Shown: piece after piece, positions 9,181 through 18,900 of the stretch
Numbering within the stretch: position 1 is the stretch's first letter
Layout: every line of letters begins with the position of its first letter
Assembly (NCBI GenBank): GCA_028277845.1
Contig: JANQFL010000117.1
Coordinates: 1 to 64,000 of the forward strand
Length of the DNA: 64,000 bases
DNA from: Sneathiellales bacterium
GTDB taxonomy: Bacteria > Pseudomonadota > Alphaproteobacteria > JANQFL01
Reading direction: 5' to 3'
The notes under the pieces: model-generated
What the model saw: the letters and a program-made list of their open reading frames with translations, nothing else
The model's database searches: none
What the model was told of the DNA's origin: nothing
Position numbers and translations under genes: made by a program

Positions 9181-10587
9181 CTACCGTCCTGGATCTATCG
9201 GCGTGAACACGCCCTGTGACCGCTCGATCGTTTCCGCCGCGTCGAGACATGCGTCTTCATGAAAACGCGGCCCGATGATTTGCACGCCCATTGGCGGACC
9301 GTCACCAACCTGGACCGGCACCGCCACGCTGGGCAGGCCGATGAGATTGCACAGTTCCGTCAATTCCAGCGACCGGACGAACCGCTTGGCTTGCGCCCGA
9401 CCGGCGATATCGTAACCGACCTTGAACGGGCGCATCGTTGAAACCGGCCCGAGCACGAGCGTGTGGTCGTCGAGGAACCGCGACCACGCCGCGGCAATGC
9501 GGTGCCTCTCCCCGATGGCATCCATGTAACCGTTCAGGTCGGAGTCCGTGCCGCCCATGATGTGATCCAGGAAGATGCGCGCGCCGTCCGAAACCAGGGC
9601 CCGCAACTGGGGCAGGAAATCCGCGAACTCCATATCGGAAATGCGCTGGATGACCGCAGATGATTCCGCGACCAAGGGCGGGTCCATGGCCTCGACGGCA
9701 TAACCGGCATCGGACAGAATATCGGCGGCCCGCCTGATGCCGGCGGCAACCTCATCGTCGACGCCGCACCCGCCCGGATCCTCGGTGACGGCAACGCGGA
9801 CCGGTTCCGGCGCATCCGGTTCCGGCCATGCCGCCGGCGTCCATTCGGGATCGGCCGGGTCGGGCCGGCTCATGACACGGAGCGCAATACGCAAATCCGC
9901 CACATGCCGGGCAATGGGTCCGTTCACGGCCGCAACCTGCTCGTAGAAGCGCGGCGGCTGGGGAAACATGGCGGTCGCAATACGGGATACCCGGCCGAGG
10001 CTGGGCCGGATCCCCGTCACCCCACAGCAATAGGCGGGATAGCGGATCGATCCACCCATGTCGTTGCCGATGCCCAAGGGCGTCATGCCCGTCGCCACGG
10101 CCACGGCGTCGCCGCCGCTGGATCCGCCGGGTGTTGTCTCCCGGTCCCACGGATTGAGCGTTGCACCGTACAGGTCGTTGTCGGTGTGCCAGCGCAATCC
10201 ATAGTCCGGCAGATTGGTGCGACCGATCGGGATCGCCCCGGCGCGTTTGAGATGGGCGACGACCGGCGCATCCCTGGACGACTTCAAATCCCGGTGCGCG
10301 GTGACGCCGTGGGTCGTGGCGGTCCCGGCAACGTCGATATTCTCTTTGATGGTGACCGGCACGCCGTGCAGCGGGCCGACCGCTTCGCCATTGGCCACCC
10401 GGGAATCGGCCGCGTCGGCCGCGCGCATGGCCTCGTCCTCCAAGGTACGGACGACGGCATTGATCCGGGGGTTGATGGACTTGATCCGGTCCAGGTGGGA
10501 GCGCACCACGGATGCGCTGGAAACCGTAGCGGCACGAATGGCTTGCGCCTGCTCGGCGGCGCTCATCTGCCACAGTTCTTTTGTCAT
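9181..10587 (-). CDS. Amidase (amidase-signature family)
   Basis: The ~468 residues carry the amidase-signature fold with its Ser-cisSer-Lys triad: Lys in GVPVTIKENIDVAG, the Gly/Ser loop TPGGSSGGDAVAVATG, and the nucleophile Ser in NDMGGSIRYPA. These enzymes hydrolyse carboxamides in the cytoplasm; there is no signal peptide. The start is uncertain: the Met at 10587 (MTKELWQMSA) fits the family N-terminus, but in-frame starts at 10605 and 10623 exist and none has a strong ribosome site. It stands alone, tail to tail with the TetR gene. GatA is unlikely because no gatB or gatC is present. The substrate is unknown. Confidence 0.88.
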   Translation of the reverse strand: MTKELWQMSAAEQAQAIRAATVSSASVVRSHLDRIKSINPRINAVVRTLEDEAMRAADAADSRVANGEAVGPLHGVPVTIKENIDVAGTATTHGVTAHRDLKSSRDAPVVAHLKRAGAIPIGRTNLPDYGLRWHTDNDLYGATLNPWDRETTPGGSSGGDAVAVATGMTPLGIGNDMGGSIRYPAYCCGVTGIRPSLGRVSRIATAMFPQPPRFYEQVAAVNGPIARHVADLRIALRVMSRPDPADPEWTPAAWPEPDAPEPVRVAVTEDPGGCGVDDEVAAGIRRAADILSDAGYAVEAMDPPLVAESSAVIQRISDMEFADFLPQLRALVSDGARIFLDHIMGGTDSDLNGYMDAIGERHRIAAAWSRFLDDHTLVLGPVSTMRPFKVGYDIAGRAQAKRFVRSLELTELCNLIGLPSVAVPVQVGDGPPMGVQIIGPRFHEDACLDAAETIERSQGVFTPIDPGR

Positions 10588-10781
10588 GGTAAGGGTGTCT
10601 TTCATACGAACGCGTGGACGCATGATTACGCAGCGCCAACAAGCAACCGTTGGCCCCGATACGGGAGCGTAATCGATGGATCGTGTGTCGGTCAGGTTCG
10701 CATGGGCGGCAGTTTACGGGCACAGCATCGAAAATTTCAAGCAAATCGTCTTTCCCAATTACGCGCTCGATGGTAAGTTTT

Positions 10782-10796
10782 GTTCCCTATTTGTTC
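10782..10796. promoter_or_regulatory. Candidate LexA (SOS) box GTTC-N7-GTTC
   Basis: A direct repeat GTTC-CCTATTT-GTTC matches exactly the GTTC-N7-GTTC consensus of the alphaproteobacterial LexA. It lies 31 bp before the start of the VOC gene, which is followed after 39 bp by recQ. An 8-base match will also occur by chance in 64 kb, so the support comes from its position in front of a DNA-repair helicase. Confidence 0.55.
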
Positions 10797-10826
10797 AAAA
10801 CTCAAGATAAGGATATCGCGACCGCC

Positions 10827-11219
10827 ATGGATCAGCATTTCATTTGCGCCAATCCCGTATTGCCCGTCGAAAACGTCAAGGAAACAGCCAAATTCTATGA
10901 AGACAAGCTGGGCTTCAAGACCACCCTTCTGTGGGAAGATCCGGCCTACGGCGTGGTCAAGCGAGGTAACGCGGCCATCGAATTCGGTGACAAAAGGAAG
11001 GCCCACGCTGGGACGGGCGTTGTCATCGTCCGGGTTGCCGATGCCGACGCCATCCATGCCGAATGGCAGGAAAAAGGCATTGAATTCGTCGGCGACCTGG
11101 CCGACCGGGAATACGGCAGCCGCGACTTCCGGGTGCGCGACAACAACGGCAACATGCTGATCGTCGGACACGATTTGGAAAATCACGCGGACCTGATACA
11201 AAAGGGCAATCGCGCCTGA
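10827..11219 (+). CDS. VOC-family protein (glyoxalase/bleomycin-resistance fold)
   Basis: This protein of 130 residues has the paired beta-alpha-beta-beta-beta modules of the vicinal-oxygen-chelate fold: VLPVENVKETAKFYEDKLGF at the front and EYGSRDFRVRDNNGNMLIVG at the end, as in bleomycin-binding and glyoxalase-like proteins. The ATG at 10827 starts the family N-terminus; AAGGAT lies 14 nt upstream. It precedes recQ with a 39-bp gap and shares a candidate LexA box, so it may be part of a DNA-damage response, for example binding a damaging compound (inference). VOC proteins are diverse and the ligand cannot be read. Confidence 0.85.
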   Translation: MDQHFICANPVLPVENVKETAKFYEDKLGFKTTLLWEDPAYGVVKRGNAAIEFGDKRKAHAGTGVVIVRVADADAIHAEWQEKGIEFVGDLADREYGSRDFRVRDNNGNMLIVGHDLENHADLIQKGNRA

Positions 11220-11258
11220 CGGCGCGCCCTTTCTCCTCGCGCCTGCCCGGACGACCCT

Positions 11259-13088
11259 ATGCACGCACTTCCGGCCGATTCACCGGCCTTCCGCATTCTG
11301 AACGACGTGTTCGGCTACGCGTCGTTCCGTCCGGGCCAGGAACAGGTCATCGCCAGCATCCTCGATGGGACCAGCGTGCTGACCGTGATGCCCACCGGCG
11401 CAGGCAAGTCGCTGTGCTATCAGGTGCCGGCCCTGGTCAAGGACGGGTTGACGCTGGTCGTCTCGCCTCTTGTGGCATTGATGGAGGATCAGGTGGCGGC
11501 CCTCAAGCTGGACGGTGTCGCCGCCGAAACCATCAATTCGTCGCGCGACCGGGAAACCAACGTGGACGCCTGGCGCCGGGTGGCGTCGGGCGCGGCCCGC
11601 TTGTTGTATATCTCGCCCGAACGTTTGATGACCGACCGCATGGTGACGGCATTGCGCAAACTGCCGCTGGTGCAGATCGCCATCGACGAGGCCCATTGCA
11701 TTTCCCGCTGGGGTCCGTCGTTCCGACCCGATTACGAGTCGCTCGGCCGGCTGTCCGAGCTGTTCCCCGGCGTGCCGGTATCGGCCTTCACCGCCACCGC
11801 CGATGCGGTGACGCGCGAGGACATCGCCGAGAAGCTGTTCCGCGGACAGGGACGCACCTTCGTCACCGGATTCGATCGGCCCAATATCCGTCTCGCCGTG
11901 GAGATGCGCCGCGACTGGAAACGCCAGTTGCTCGATTTCGTCAAGGAGCGGCCGAACGAGAGCGGCATCGTCTACTGCCTGTCGCGCAAGAAGACCGAGG
12001 AAACTGCGGAACTGCTGGTCCGGAACGGCCTGCGCGCCCTGCCCTACCATGCCGGCATGGACAGCGCCGTCCGCGCCGCCAACCAGGACGTGTTCATGAC
12101 CGAACCGGGCGTCGTCATGGTCGCCACCATCGCTTTCGGCATGGGTATCGACAAGCCCGACGTGCGCTATGTCTTCCACACCGACCTGCCCGGTAACATG
12201 GAGGCCTACTACCAGGAAATGGGCCGCGCCGGACGCGACGGCAGACCGGCGGATGCGTTCATGCTCTATGGCCTCAACGACATCCGCCAGCGCCGGGTGT
12301 TCATCGAGGAGGAAGGTGGCGACGACGAACACCGGCGCCGCGAACACAAGCGCCTCGACGCCCTCATCGCCTATTGCGAGACACCCGCATGCCGGCGCAA
12401 GGCGTTGCTCGCCTATTTTTCGGAAGACGCCGATGATTGCGGCAATTGCGACATCTGCCTCAACCCGCCGGTGCTGGCCGACGGCGCGGTCCATGCCTGC
12501 AATGCCATCAACGCCGTCCTGCAGACCGGCGAGATGTTCGGCGCAGCCCACATCATCGACGTGCTGCGCGGCGCCAACACCGACAAAATCTGCAGCCTGC
12601 GCCACGACGAGCGCGCCGCCTACGGCACCGGCCAGGACGAGGACAAGGACACCTGGCGCTCGATCCTGCGCCAGATGGTGGCGGCGGGTTATCTGCGCCT
12701 CGACATCACCGGTTACGGCGGCCTCAGCGTCACCGACGCCGGTCGCGCGTTGCTGAAGAACGACGGCGACGGCTTCCAGTTCCGCCGCGACGCCGTGCGC
12801 GCGAAGGCGAAAACCAGCCGCCCGTCCCGCAAATCGCGTGACGTCGAGATGGCCGACCTGTCCGAACGCGACGACGCCCTGTTGGGCGCCTTGAAGAAAC
12901 TGCGCTCCCAATACGCCCGTCAGCGCGGCGTGCCGGCCTATGTCATCTTCCGTGACCGCTCCCTCATCGACATGGCCCGCAGCAAACCCGCCAACCATGC
13001 AGAATTCGCGGAATGTTTCGGTGTCGGTGAAGCCAAACTGCGCGACTTCGCCGAACCGTTCATGAAGCTGATCGCGGAGTTCGAATAG
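11259..13088 (+). CDS. recQ: ATP-dependent DNA helicase RecQ
   Basis: A full-length RecQ of 609 residues: motif 0 FRPGQEQVI, Walker A PTGAGKS (residues ~45-51), the DEAH box in AIDEAHCISRWG, motif VI QEMGRAGRDG, the RQC zinc site with four Cys (CETPACRRKALL, CGNCDIC), a winged helix, and a C-terminal HRDC domain from about residue 530 (SERDDALLGALKKLRSQYA). It unwinds DNA 3' to 5' in recombinational repair and fork restart. It probably shares a transcript with the VOC gene upstream, under the SOS-type box. Confidence 0.97.
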   Translation: MHALPADSPAFRILNDVFGYASFRPGQEQVIASILDGTSVLTVMPTGAGKSLCYQVPALVKDGLTLVVSPLVALMEDQVAALKLDGVAAETINSSRDRETNVDAWRRVASGAARLLYISPERLMTDRMVTALRKLPLVQIAIDEAHCISRWGPSFRPDYESLGRLSELFPGVPVSAFTATADAVTREDIAEKLFRGQGRTFVTGFDRPNIRLAVEMRRDWKRQLLDFVKERPNESGIVYCLSRKKTEETAELLVRNGLRALPYHAGMDSAVRAANQDVFMTEPGVVMVATIAFGMGIDKPDVRYVFHTDLPGNMEAYYQEMGRAGRDGRPADAFMLYGLNDIRQRRVFIEEEGGDDEHRRREHKRLDALIAYCETPACRRKALLAYFSEDADDCGNCDICLNPPVLADGAVHACNAINAVLQTGEMFGAAHIIDVLRGANTDKICSLRHDERAAYGTGQDEDKDTWRSILRQMVAAGYLRLDITGYGGLSVTDAGRALLKNDGDGFQFRRDAVRAKAKTSRPSRKSRDVEMADLSERDDALLGALKKLRSQYARQRGVPAYVIFRDRSLIDMARSKPANHAEFAECFGVGEAKLRDFAEPFMKLIAEFE

Positions 13089-13200
13089 AGCACCTGGTCG
13101 AAACGCGGATCAAGAAGTTGCGTTCCGCCATTTCGATGTTGTTAACCGATTGCCTGTACGACTTCGTGGTTGTTCACCGGGGCAGGCATGGGGGAACGAT

Positions 13201-14001
13201 ATGCTGCACACCGTGAAGCGGCTGATTAACTATCTGCTTTTCACCAAAAAGCCGGCGTGGGTCGCCCGGAACTGGTCGGGCGCGACGGATCACGAAGTCG
13301 CCTACTGGAACACATGGGTGGCCGACGACGGCGGGAAATATGCCGAAGACTTCAAGGACCGCCTCAACCCGAATTTCCCGCTTCAAGATCAGTTCACGGC
13401 TCTCCTGAATGCGCCGGAAGGCACCGAGGTCACGATCGTCGACGTGGGCGCCGGGCCCTGTACCTATATCGGCAAGGTCTACCCGGGCCGAACCGTCAAC
13501 CTGATCCCCGTGGATCCACTTGCCGATCAGTATGCCGAAATATGGTCCAAGAACGGCCTGACGGTTCCCATACCCACCAGGAAATGCATGGGCGAAGACC
13601 TTCGGAGCATGTTCGAAGACCACACCGCGAACCTCGTCTATTCCCGCAACGCGCTGGACCACGCGATCGACCCGATCAAGATCATTCGCGGCATGATCGC
13701 CATTTGCAAGCCGGGTGGTCACGTCCTGATCGACTTGGAAGAGAATGAGGGCCAGAACGAAGGTTATGCCGGCCTGCACCAATGGAATTTCGGACGGGAG
13801 AAAGGTGACCTCATCCTCTGGCGTCCCGGGTTCAAGGTGCCTTTAGGACAATTCATGTCGCAGTGCGGTGACTTGAACGTCACGGGCCGGGACGGTTGGA
13901 TTTCGATCTGTCTCCGTGTGGGTGAGTCCTGGACCTTCCCGACCGAAGTTTCGTCCGCCGGAACGTCGTCTCTCGTCAAATACGCCGAAGACCTTGCGTG
14001 A
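13201..14001 (+). CDS. Class I SAM-dependent methyltransferase
   Basis: The 266 residues show a Rossmann methyltransferase core: motif I VDVGAGPCTYIG, an acidic strand end IPVDPLADQY, LVYSRNALDHAIDPIKII for motifs II-III, and CKPGGHVLIDLEENEG for motif IV. The ATG at 13201 is preceded by GGGGAA at 7 nt, better than an in-frame TTG 51 nt upstream. The N-terminal ~75 residues are family-specific. It follows recQ by 112 bp without visible promoter elements and is followed directly by a relic sequence. Codon usage is less GC-biased than recQ. The acceptor is unknown. Confidence 0.8.
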   Translation: MLHTVKRLINYLLFTKKPAWVARNWSGATDHEVAYWNTWVADDGGKYAEDFKDRLNPNFPLQDQFTALLNAPEGTEVTIVDVGAGPCTYIGKVYPGRTVNLIPVDPLADQYAEIWSKNGLTVPIPTRKCMGEDLRSMFEDHTANLVYSRNALDHAIDPIKIIRGMIAICKPGGHVLIDLEENEGQNEGYAGLHQWNFGREKGDLILWRPGFKVPLGQFMSQCGDLNVTGRDGWISICLRVGESWTFPTEVSSAGTSSLVKYAEDLA

Positions 14002-14013
14002 TGAGCGTTGTCG

Positions 14014-14067
14014 GAGGAGCATCGCGTTCTTCGTGTTCCATAACGCCCTGATCAAGCTGGCGGCCGG
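14014..14067 (+). pseudogene. Relic of the 5' part of the EamA transporter gene
   Basis: These 54 bases match 15141-15194 inside the intact EamA gene at 49 positions, without gaps. They would encode FFVFHNALIKLAAG against FFVFNDALIKLAAG in the gene. There is no start codon, and the similarity stops abruptly on both sides. At 14073-14092 a further 20 bases match the 3' end of recQ (13071-13090) at 17 positions, including TAG. The stretch 14002-14228 contains no other gene. It looks like debris of a duplication or rearrangement. Confidence 0.7.
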
Positions 14068-14228
14068 TGCCGACCGCGGAGTTCGAGTAGACGTTCGTCT
14101 CGGACTTGGCGTACCGAGGTGTGATCTTATACGCCGCGTTTCTCGGGGTTTTGCATTTGGTTGCGGCCGAAACACGTTCCGGCATTGCCGTTCCGCCGAC
14201 AGACTCGTCTTCCGAGCAAAGACCGTTC

Positions 14229-14918
14229 CTACGCCGTGAGCGAGTACTGTTGCGTCAAGCGGTCCGAAACGGCCGTCATTGGCTGATCGTCCGGACGCCA
14301 GAATTGATGCGATGGACTGCGCCCATCAAGAATCCGCAAGCATGCGGCGACGATTTCCGCATCGAAAATAGTGCCGGCTCCGTTCTCCAGTATCAAAGTC
14401 ACGTCACGAAGAGTCTTGCCGGGCCGGTAAGGTCTGTGAGAGAGAACCGCATCGACAGTGTCGGCGACACCGATAATACGTGCTTCCAGCCGTATCTGAT
14501 TGCCCCTAAGTCCTTGCGGGTAACCTGATCCATCCAGCCTTTCATGATGATGAAGAATGATCTCGCCGATAGGCCAGGGAAAATCGACGGTTTCGAGCAA
14601 CCGGGCCCCATTCCTGCAGTGTGTGGTTACGAGCGCGAATTCCTCGGCGGTGAGTTTTCCCGGTTTCGACAAGATCTCGAGTGGAATACTGATTTTACCG
14701 ATGTCGTGGAGGGTTGCCGCGACACGCACGGCCTCGATCTGCTGATCGTCCAACATCAAATCCTGTGCGATACACCGCGCAAGCCGCGCCACATTTTGTT
14801 GATGGCTCGCGGTGTAGGGATCCCTCATCGCTACAACACCGGAGAGAACATTGATGAGTTGGTACAGATGCCTCGATTTTCTGTTCGAATCGGCACTGAA
14901 AGTTGTATGTCCCGTCAT
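14229..14918 (-). CDS. Stand-alone HD-GYP cyclic-di-GMP phosphodiesterase
   Basis: The protein of 229 residues consists almost only of an HD-GYP domain: His71-Asp72 in HDIGKISIP, His100, HHHER (123-127) and the name-giving LDGSGYPQGL, then RIIGVADTVDAVLSHRPYR. All metal-binding positions are present, so it should hydrolyse cyclic di-GMP. No receiver, PAS or membrane domain is attached, so its input is unknown. The gene and its upstream region (14919-15096) are clearly AT-richer than the surroundings. It lies between the EamA relic and the intact EamA gene, on the opposite strand. Confidence 0.92.
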   Translation of the reverse strand: MTGHTTFSADSNRKSRHLYQLINVLSGVVAMRDPYTASHQQNVARLARCIAQDLMLDDQQIEAVRVAATLHDIGKISIPLEILSKPGKLTAEEFALVTTHCRNGARLLETVDFPWPIGEIILHHHERLDGSGYPQGLRGNQIRLEARIIGVADTVDAVLSHRPYRPGKTLRDVTLILENGAGTIFDAEIVAACLRILDGRSPSHQFWRPDDQPMTAVSDRLTQQYSLTA

Positions 14919-15096
14919 TGCGATTCTCTACCTAAAGAAGCGAATATATAACATGTAAACAATTAAAGAGTTACTAAGCATGGAAACTCGCCTGGGGCTC
15001 TTGACGGGCATGGGAGCAGCCGCAAGCGCGCGATTGCCCCAGCTTGCAACAAATAACCTATTGCTTTCCCGCCCCTAATCCCCGATCAAACGCCTC

Positions 15097-15996
15097 ATGT
15101 CGCAGATGTCGGATAATGTGCGCGGGGCCGCGTTGATGGTGGGGAGCATGGCGTTCTTCGTGTTCAACGACGCCCTGATCAAGCTGGCGGCCGGCAGTCT
15201 GAACATCTTCCAGGTCATGTTCCTGCGCGGCATGCTGGCAACGGCGCTGTTGGCGCTGATCGCCTGGAAACGCCGGGAGCTGTTTCCCAGGCTGGCACGG
15301 GGCGAGTGGCGGCTGGTGGGCTACCGCATGGCCGGCGAGCTGGGCGCGACGTTGTGTTACCTGACCGCCCTGTTCAACATGCCCATCGCCAACGCCACGG
15401 CAATCCTGCAGTCCCTGCCGCTCGCCGTCACATTGGGGGCCGCGGTGTTCCTGGGTGAGACGGTGGGCTGGCGGCGCTACCTGGCCATTCTGATCGGCTT
15501 CGCCGGTGTCCTGATCATCGTACGGCCCGGGTCCGAGGGCTTCAACGCCTATGCGATCTGGGCGCTGGCCGCGGTGGCGTTCATCGTGCTGCGCGACCTG
15601 ACCACCCGCGCCCTGGCCACCCATGTGCCATCCATCTTCGTGGCCATGGCGGGATCGGCTGCGATCATGCTGGCAGGAATGGTGTTGTCGCCGACCATGG
15701 ACTGGCAGCCGGTGGACCTGCGATCCGCGCAGTTGCTGGCCGCGGCAGCGGTGTTCCTGGTCTTCGCCTATCTAACCAGCGTCATGACCATGCGGGTCGG
15801 CGAAATCAGTTTCATCTCGCCGTTCCGCTACACCATTCTGCTCTGGGCCATTATCCTCGGGGTCGTCGTGTTCGGCGACATCCCCGACGGCTGGACCCTG
15901 CTCGGCAGCGCCATCATCGTCGCCATGGGCATCTACACGTTCTACCGGGAACGCAAGGTATACCGGGCCACCGTGGCAGTGAAGGCGGGGGACTAA
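15097..15996 (+). CDS. DMT-superfamily transporter with two EamA domains
   Basis: The 299 residues form ten predicted membrane helices in two EamA repeats. The first begins GAALMVGSMAFFVFNDALIK and contains the conserved LGETVGWRRYLAILIGFAGV; the second runs from ~155 (AIWALAAVAFIVLRDL) to the C-terminal YRERK. It is an inner-membrane metabolite exporter or importer of unknown substrate. It converges on the HyuA-HyuB gene with a 4-bp overlap of the ends. A 54-bp decayed copy of its 5' part lies 1.1 kb upstream. Confidence 0.9.
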   Translation: MSQMSDNVRGAALMVGSMAFFVFNDALIKLAAGSLNIFQVMFLRGMLATALLALIAWKRRELFPRLARGEWRLVGYRMAGELGATLCYLTALFNMPIANATAILQSLPLAVTLGAAVFLGETVGWRRYLAILIGFAGVLIIVRPGSEGFNAYAIWALAAVAFIVLRDLTTRALATHVPSIFVAMAGSAAIMLAGMVLSPTMDWQPVDLRSAQLLAAAAVFLVFAYLTSVMTMRVGEISFISPFRYTILLWAIILGVVVFGDIPDGWTLLGSAIIVAMGIYTFYRERKVYRATVAVKAGD

Positions 15997-18900
15997 ACCT
16001 CCCCCAACCCGCCGCCGCCCGGCAGCTCGAGCACCAGGTGGCGGCCGGCGGGCACGATCTGCTTGCCCTTGCCCTTCAACACCGTGCCATCGTCGAGGCG
16101 GACCTGGCCGGCATCACCGGGACCGCCGCCGGCGCGGCCGCGGGCGGGATGGTCGATGCGGTCGAACAGGGCGAAGACGGCGAACGGCGCGTCCTCGCCG
16201 TGGGCGATTTCGATGATCTGGCCGTCGCCACCCGTGTGCCTCCCCTCGCCACCCGAGCCGATGCGGTACTCCTTGCGCTGGAACACCACCGGTGCGATGG
16301 ATTCGGTGATCTCAACCGGCGTGTTACGCACGCCCGAGGGATAGGCCGTCGCAGACAGGCCGTCCTTGCCCGGCCGCGCGCCGGTGCCGCCGGAGTGGAA
16401 GATGGTCACGGCGAACGGCGTGGCGTCGCCGTAGGGCAGATCGCCGGTCAGGCCGTGGCCGCCCGAGAGCATGGGGTTCCACAGGCTCGACGAGCCCTCC
16501 GCCGGGATCTCGCCCGGCAGGGCCTGGTCGAGGCAGCCCATGACCACGTCGGGCAGCATCTGGCCGATGACGTGGCGTACGTTGACGGCACACGGACGCG
16601 GCGCGTTGAGGATCGACCCCTCCGGCGCCGTCACCGTGATCGGTTCCAGCGATCCCGTGTTGTTGGGAATATCGTGGCCGACGAAACAGCGGATACCGAA
16701 ACAGGTATAGGCCTGGCAATAGGTCAGCGGCACGTTGATGCCGTAAGGCGAGACGTGCGACGTGCCCGCATAGTCGACGGTAATCCGGCTGTCCTTGACG
16801 GTCATCGCCGCCGCCAGGTCGACAGGCCGGTCGTAGCCGTCGACGGTCATGGTGTTCTCGTAACGGCCGTCAGGCAGCTTGGCGATGGCGTCCTGCATGG
16901 CGGCGCGCGAGGTCTCGATGATGTGGTCGCCGATGAAGCCGAGATCGTTGAGGCCGAACTCCGCCATCAAGTCGAGTAAACGGCGGGCACCGACGTCGTT
17001 GCTGGCGGTCAGGGAGTACAAATCGCCCACCACCTGGGCCGGCTCACGCACGTTGGCCCGCACGATGTCGAACACGCTCTCGTTGGCCTCACCGCCGTCG
17101 AACAGGCGCATGATGGGAATGCACAAGCCTTCCTCGAACACCTGGCCGCCGTCGGGGCTGAAACCGGGCCCGCCGATGTCGACCACGTGCACGGTCGAGG
17201 CGAACAGCGCCACCGCCCGGTCGCCGCCGAACACCGGCGTGACCACGGTGAAGTCGAACAGGTGCCCGGTGCCGAGCCACGGGTCGTTGGTGACGAACAC
17301 GTCGCCCGGTTTCATGGTGCCGATGGGAAACTTTTCGAGGAAATAGCCGACCGACGCGGCCATGGCGTTGACGTGGCCCGGCGTGCCGGTGACCGCCTGC
17401 GCCAGCATGCGCCCGGCCGGGTCGAACACGCCCGCCGACAAATCGCCGGCCTCACGCACCGTGGTCGAGAACGCCGTGCGGATGATGGCCTGGGCCTGTT
17501 CCTCGACGATGGAAATCAGCCGGTCCCACAGCACCTGCTGGCGGATCTCGCCGGCGATGCCCGTTTGCACCTGCACCGACGGGCGCGCGGCCTGTCGATC
17601 CAGCAGCAAATCGCCCGCGGTATTGATCCGGGCCTGCCACTCCGGCGGCACGATCGTGCTGGTCTGGGCCTCCTGAATCACGCCGGGACCGGTCAGGCAA
17701 TCGCCGGAAGACAACGCCGTCCTTTCGTAAACCACGGCCTTGAGTAGCTCCGCCGAACCGGGAACACGAATGTCGCGTGTAAGGTCGCCGGACACGACGG
17801 CACCGTCCTGCACCGCCTCCTGTTTGGCGGCTTCCGGCGACGGTGCCGACACGGTCACGGACCAGGTGAGAACCTCGATCTCCGCGTCCGGAATCAGCAG
17901 GCCGAACTGCGCCTCGTAGGCACGGTCGAATGCTTGGCGCAGGATGTCGTCGCACGCATCTTTGAACGCGTCGTGCGGGATCTCCACCTTGACCTCATGG
18001 CCTTGTCCGACGTACCGGGCGTAACCGTGCCATTGCGCCGAAAGTACGCCGTCGGGGGCGCCAAGGCGGACCACCGACGCCGCTTCCTCCTGCATCTCGG
18101 CGAACAGGGTTGCGACGGCGGCGGCGTCCATTCGGTCGAGCCGGGTATAGCGACTGCGCACCACCTCGTAGGCGATCGGCGCCAATAGGAAGCCGACCGC
18201 CGAACCGACGCCGGCGCTGGCCGGCACGACGATGCGGTCGATGCCGAGCTTCTCGGCCAGGCGTGTGGCGTGCAGGGGCGCCGCGCCGCCGAAGGCGATC
18301 AGGGTGCGGCCGGACAGGTCCTTGCCCCGTTCGGCAGCGTGCACCCGGGCCGCGCTCGCCATGTTCTCGTCGACGATTTCGATCACCCCCATGGCCGCCG
18401 CCGCCGTATCGAGACCGAGCGCTTGACCGATATGCTGCTGCAGTGCTGCCTCGCTGGCCGCCGTATCCAGCGTGATCTGGCCGCCGGCGAAACCGTCCGC
18501 GCCGATGCAGCCAAGCAACAGATTGGCATCGGTGACCGTCGGTTTTTCGCCGCCCTGGCCGTAGCAGGCCGGACCCGGGTCGGCGCCCGCGCTTTCCGGG
18601 CCGACATGGATGCGCTTCAGGGCATCGACATGGGCGATGGAGCCGCCACCGGCGCCGATCTCCACCATCTCCACCACGGGGATCTTCACCGGCATGCCGC
18701 TGCCCTTCATGAAGCGGTGCGCCCGGTCGACCTCGAACTCGCGGCTGAGGACCGGTTCGCCGTCGTCGATCAGGCAGATTTTCGCGGTGGTGCCGCCCAT
18801 GTCGAAGGACAGCACTCGCTCCTCGTCCAGCGCACGGGCCATATGAGCTGCCAGGATGGCGCCCCCGGCCGGGCCGGATTCCACCAGCCTGACGGGAAAG

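Noticed and set aside
9181-10587. The amidase as a lipoamidase linked to the lipoate operon
   Set aside because: Some lipoamidases are amidase-signature enzymes, but this gene is 25 kb away with no shared context, so the link has no support.
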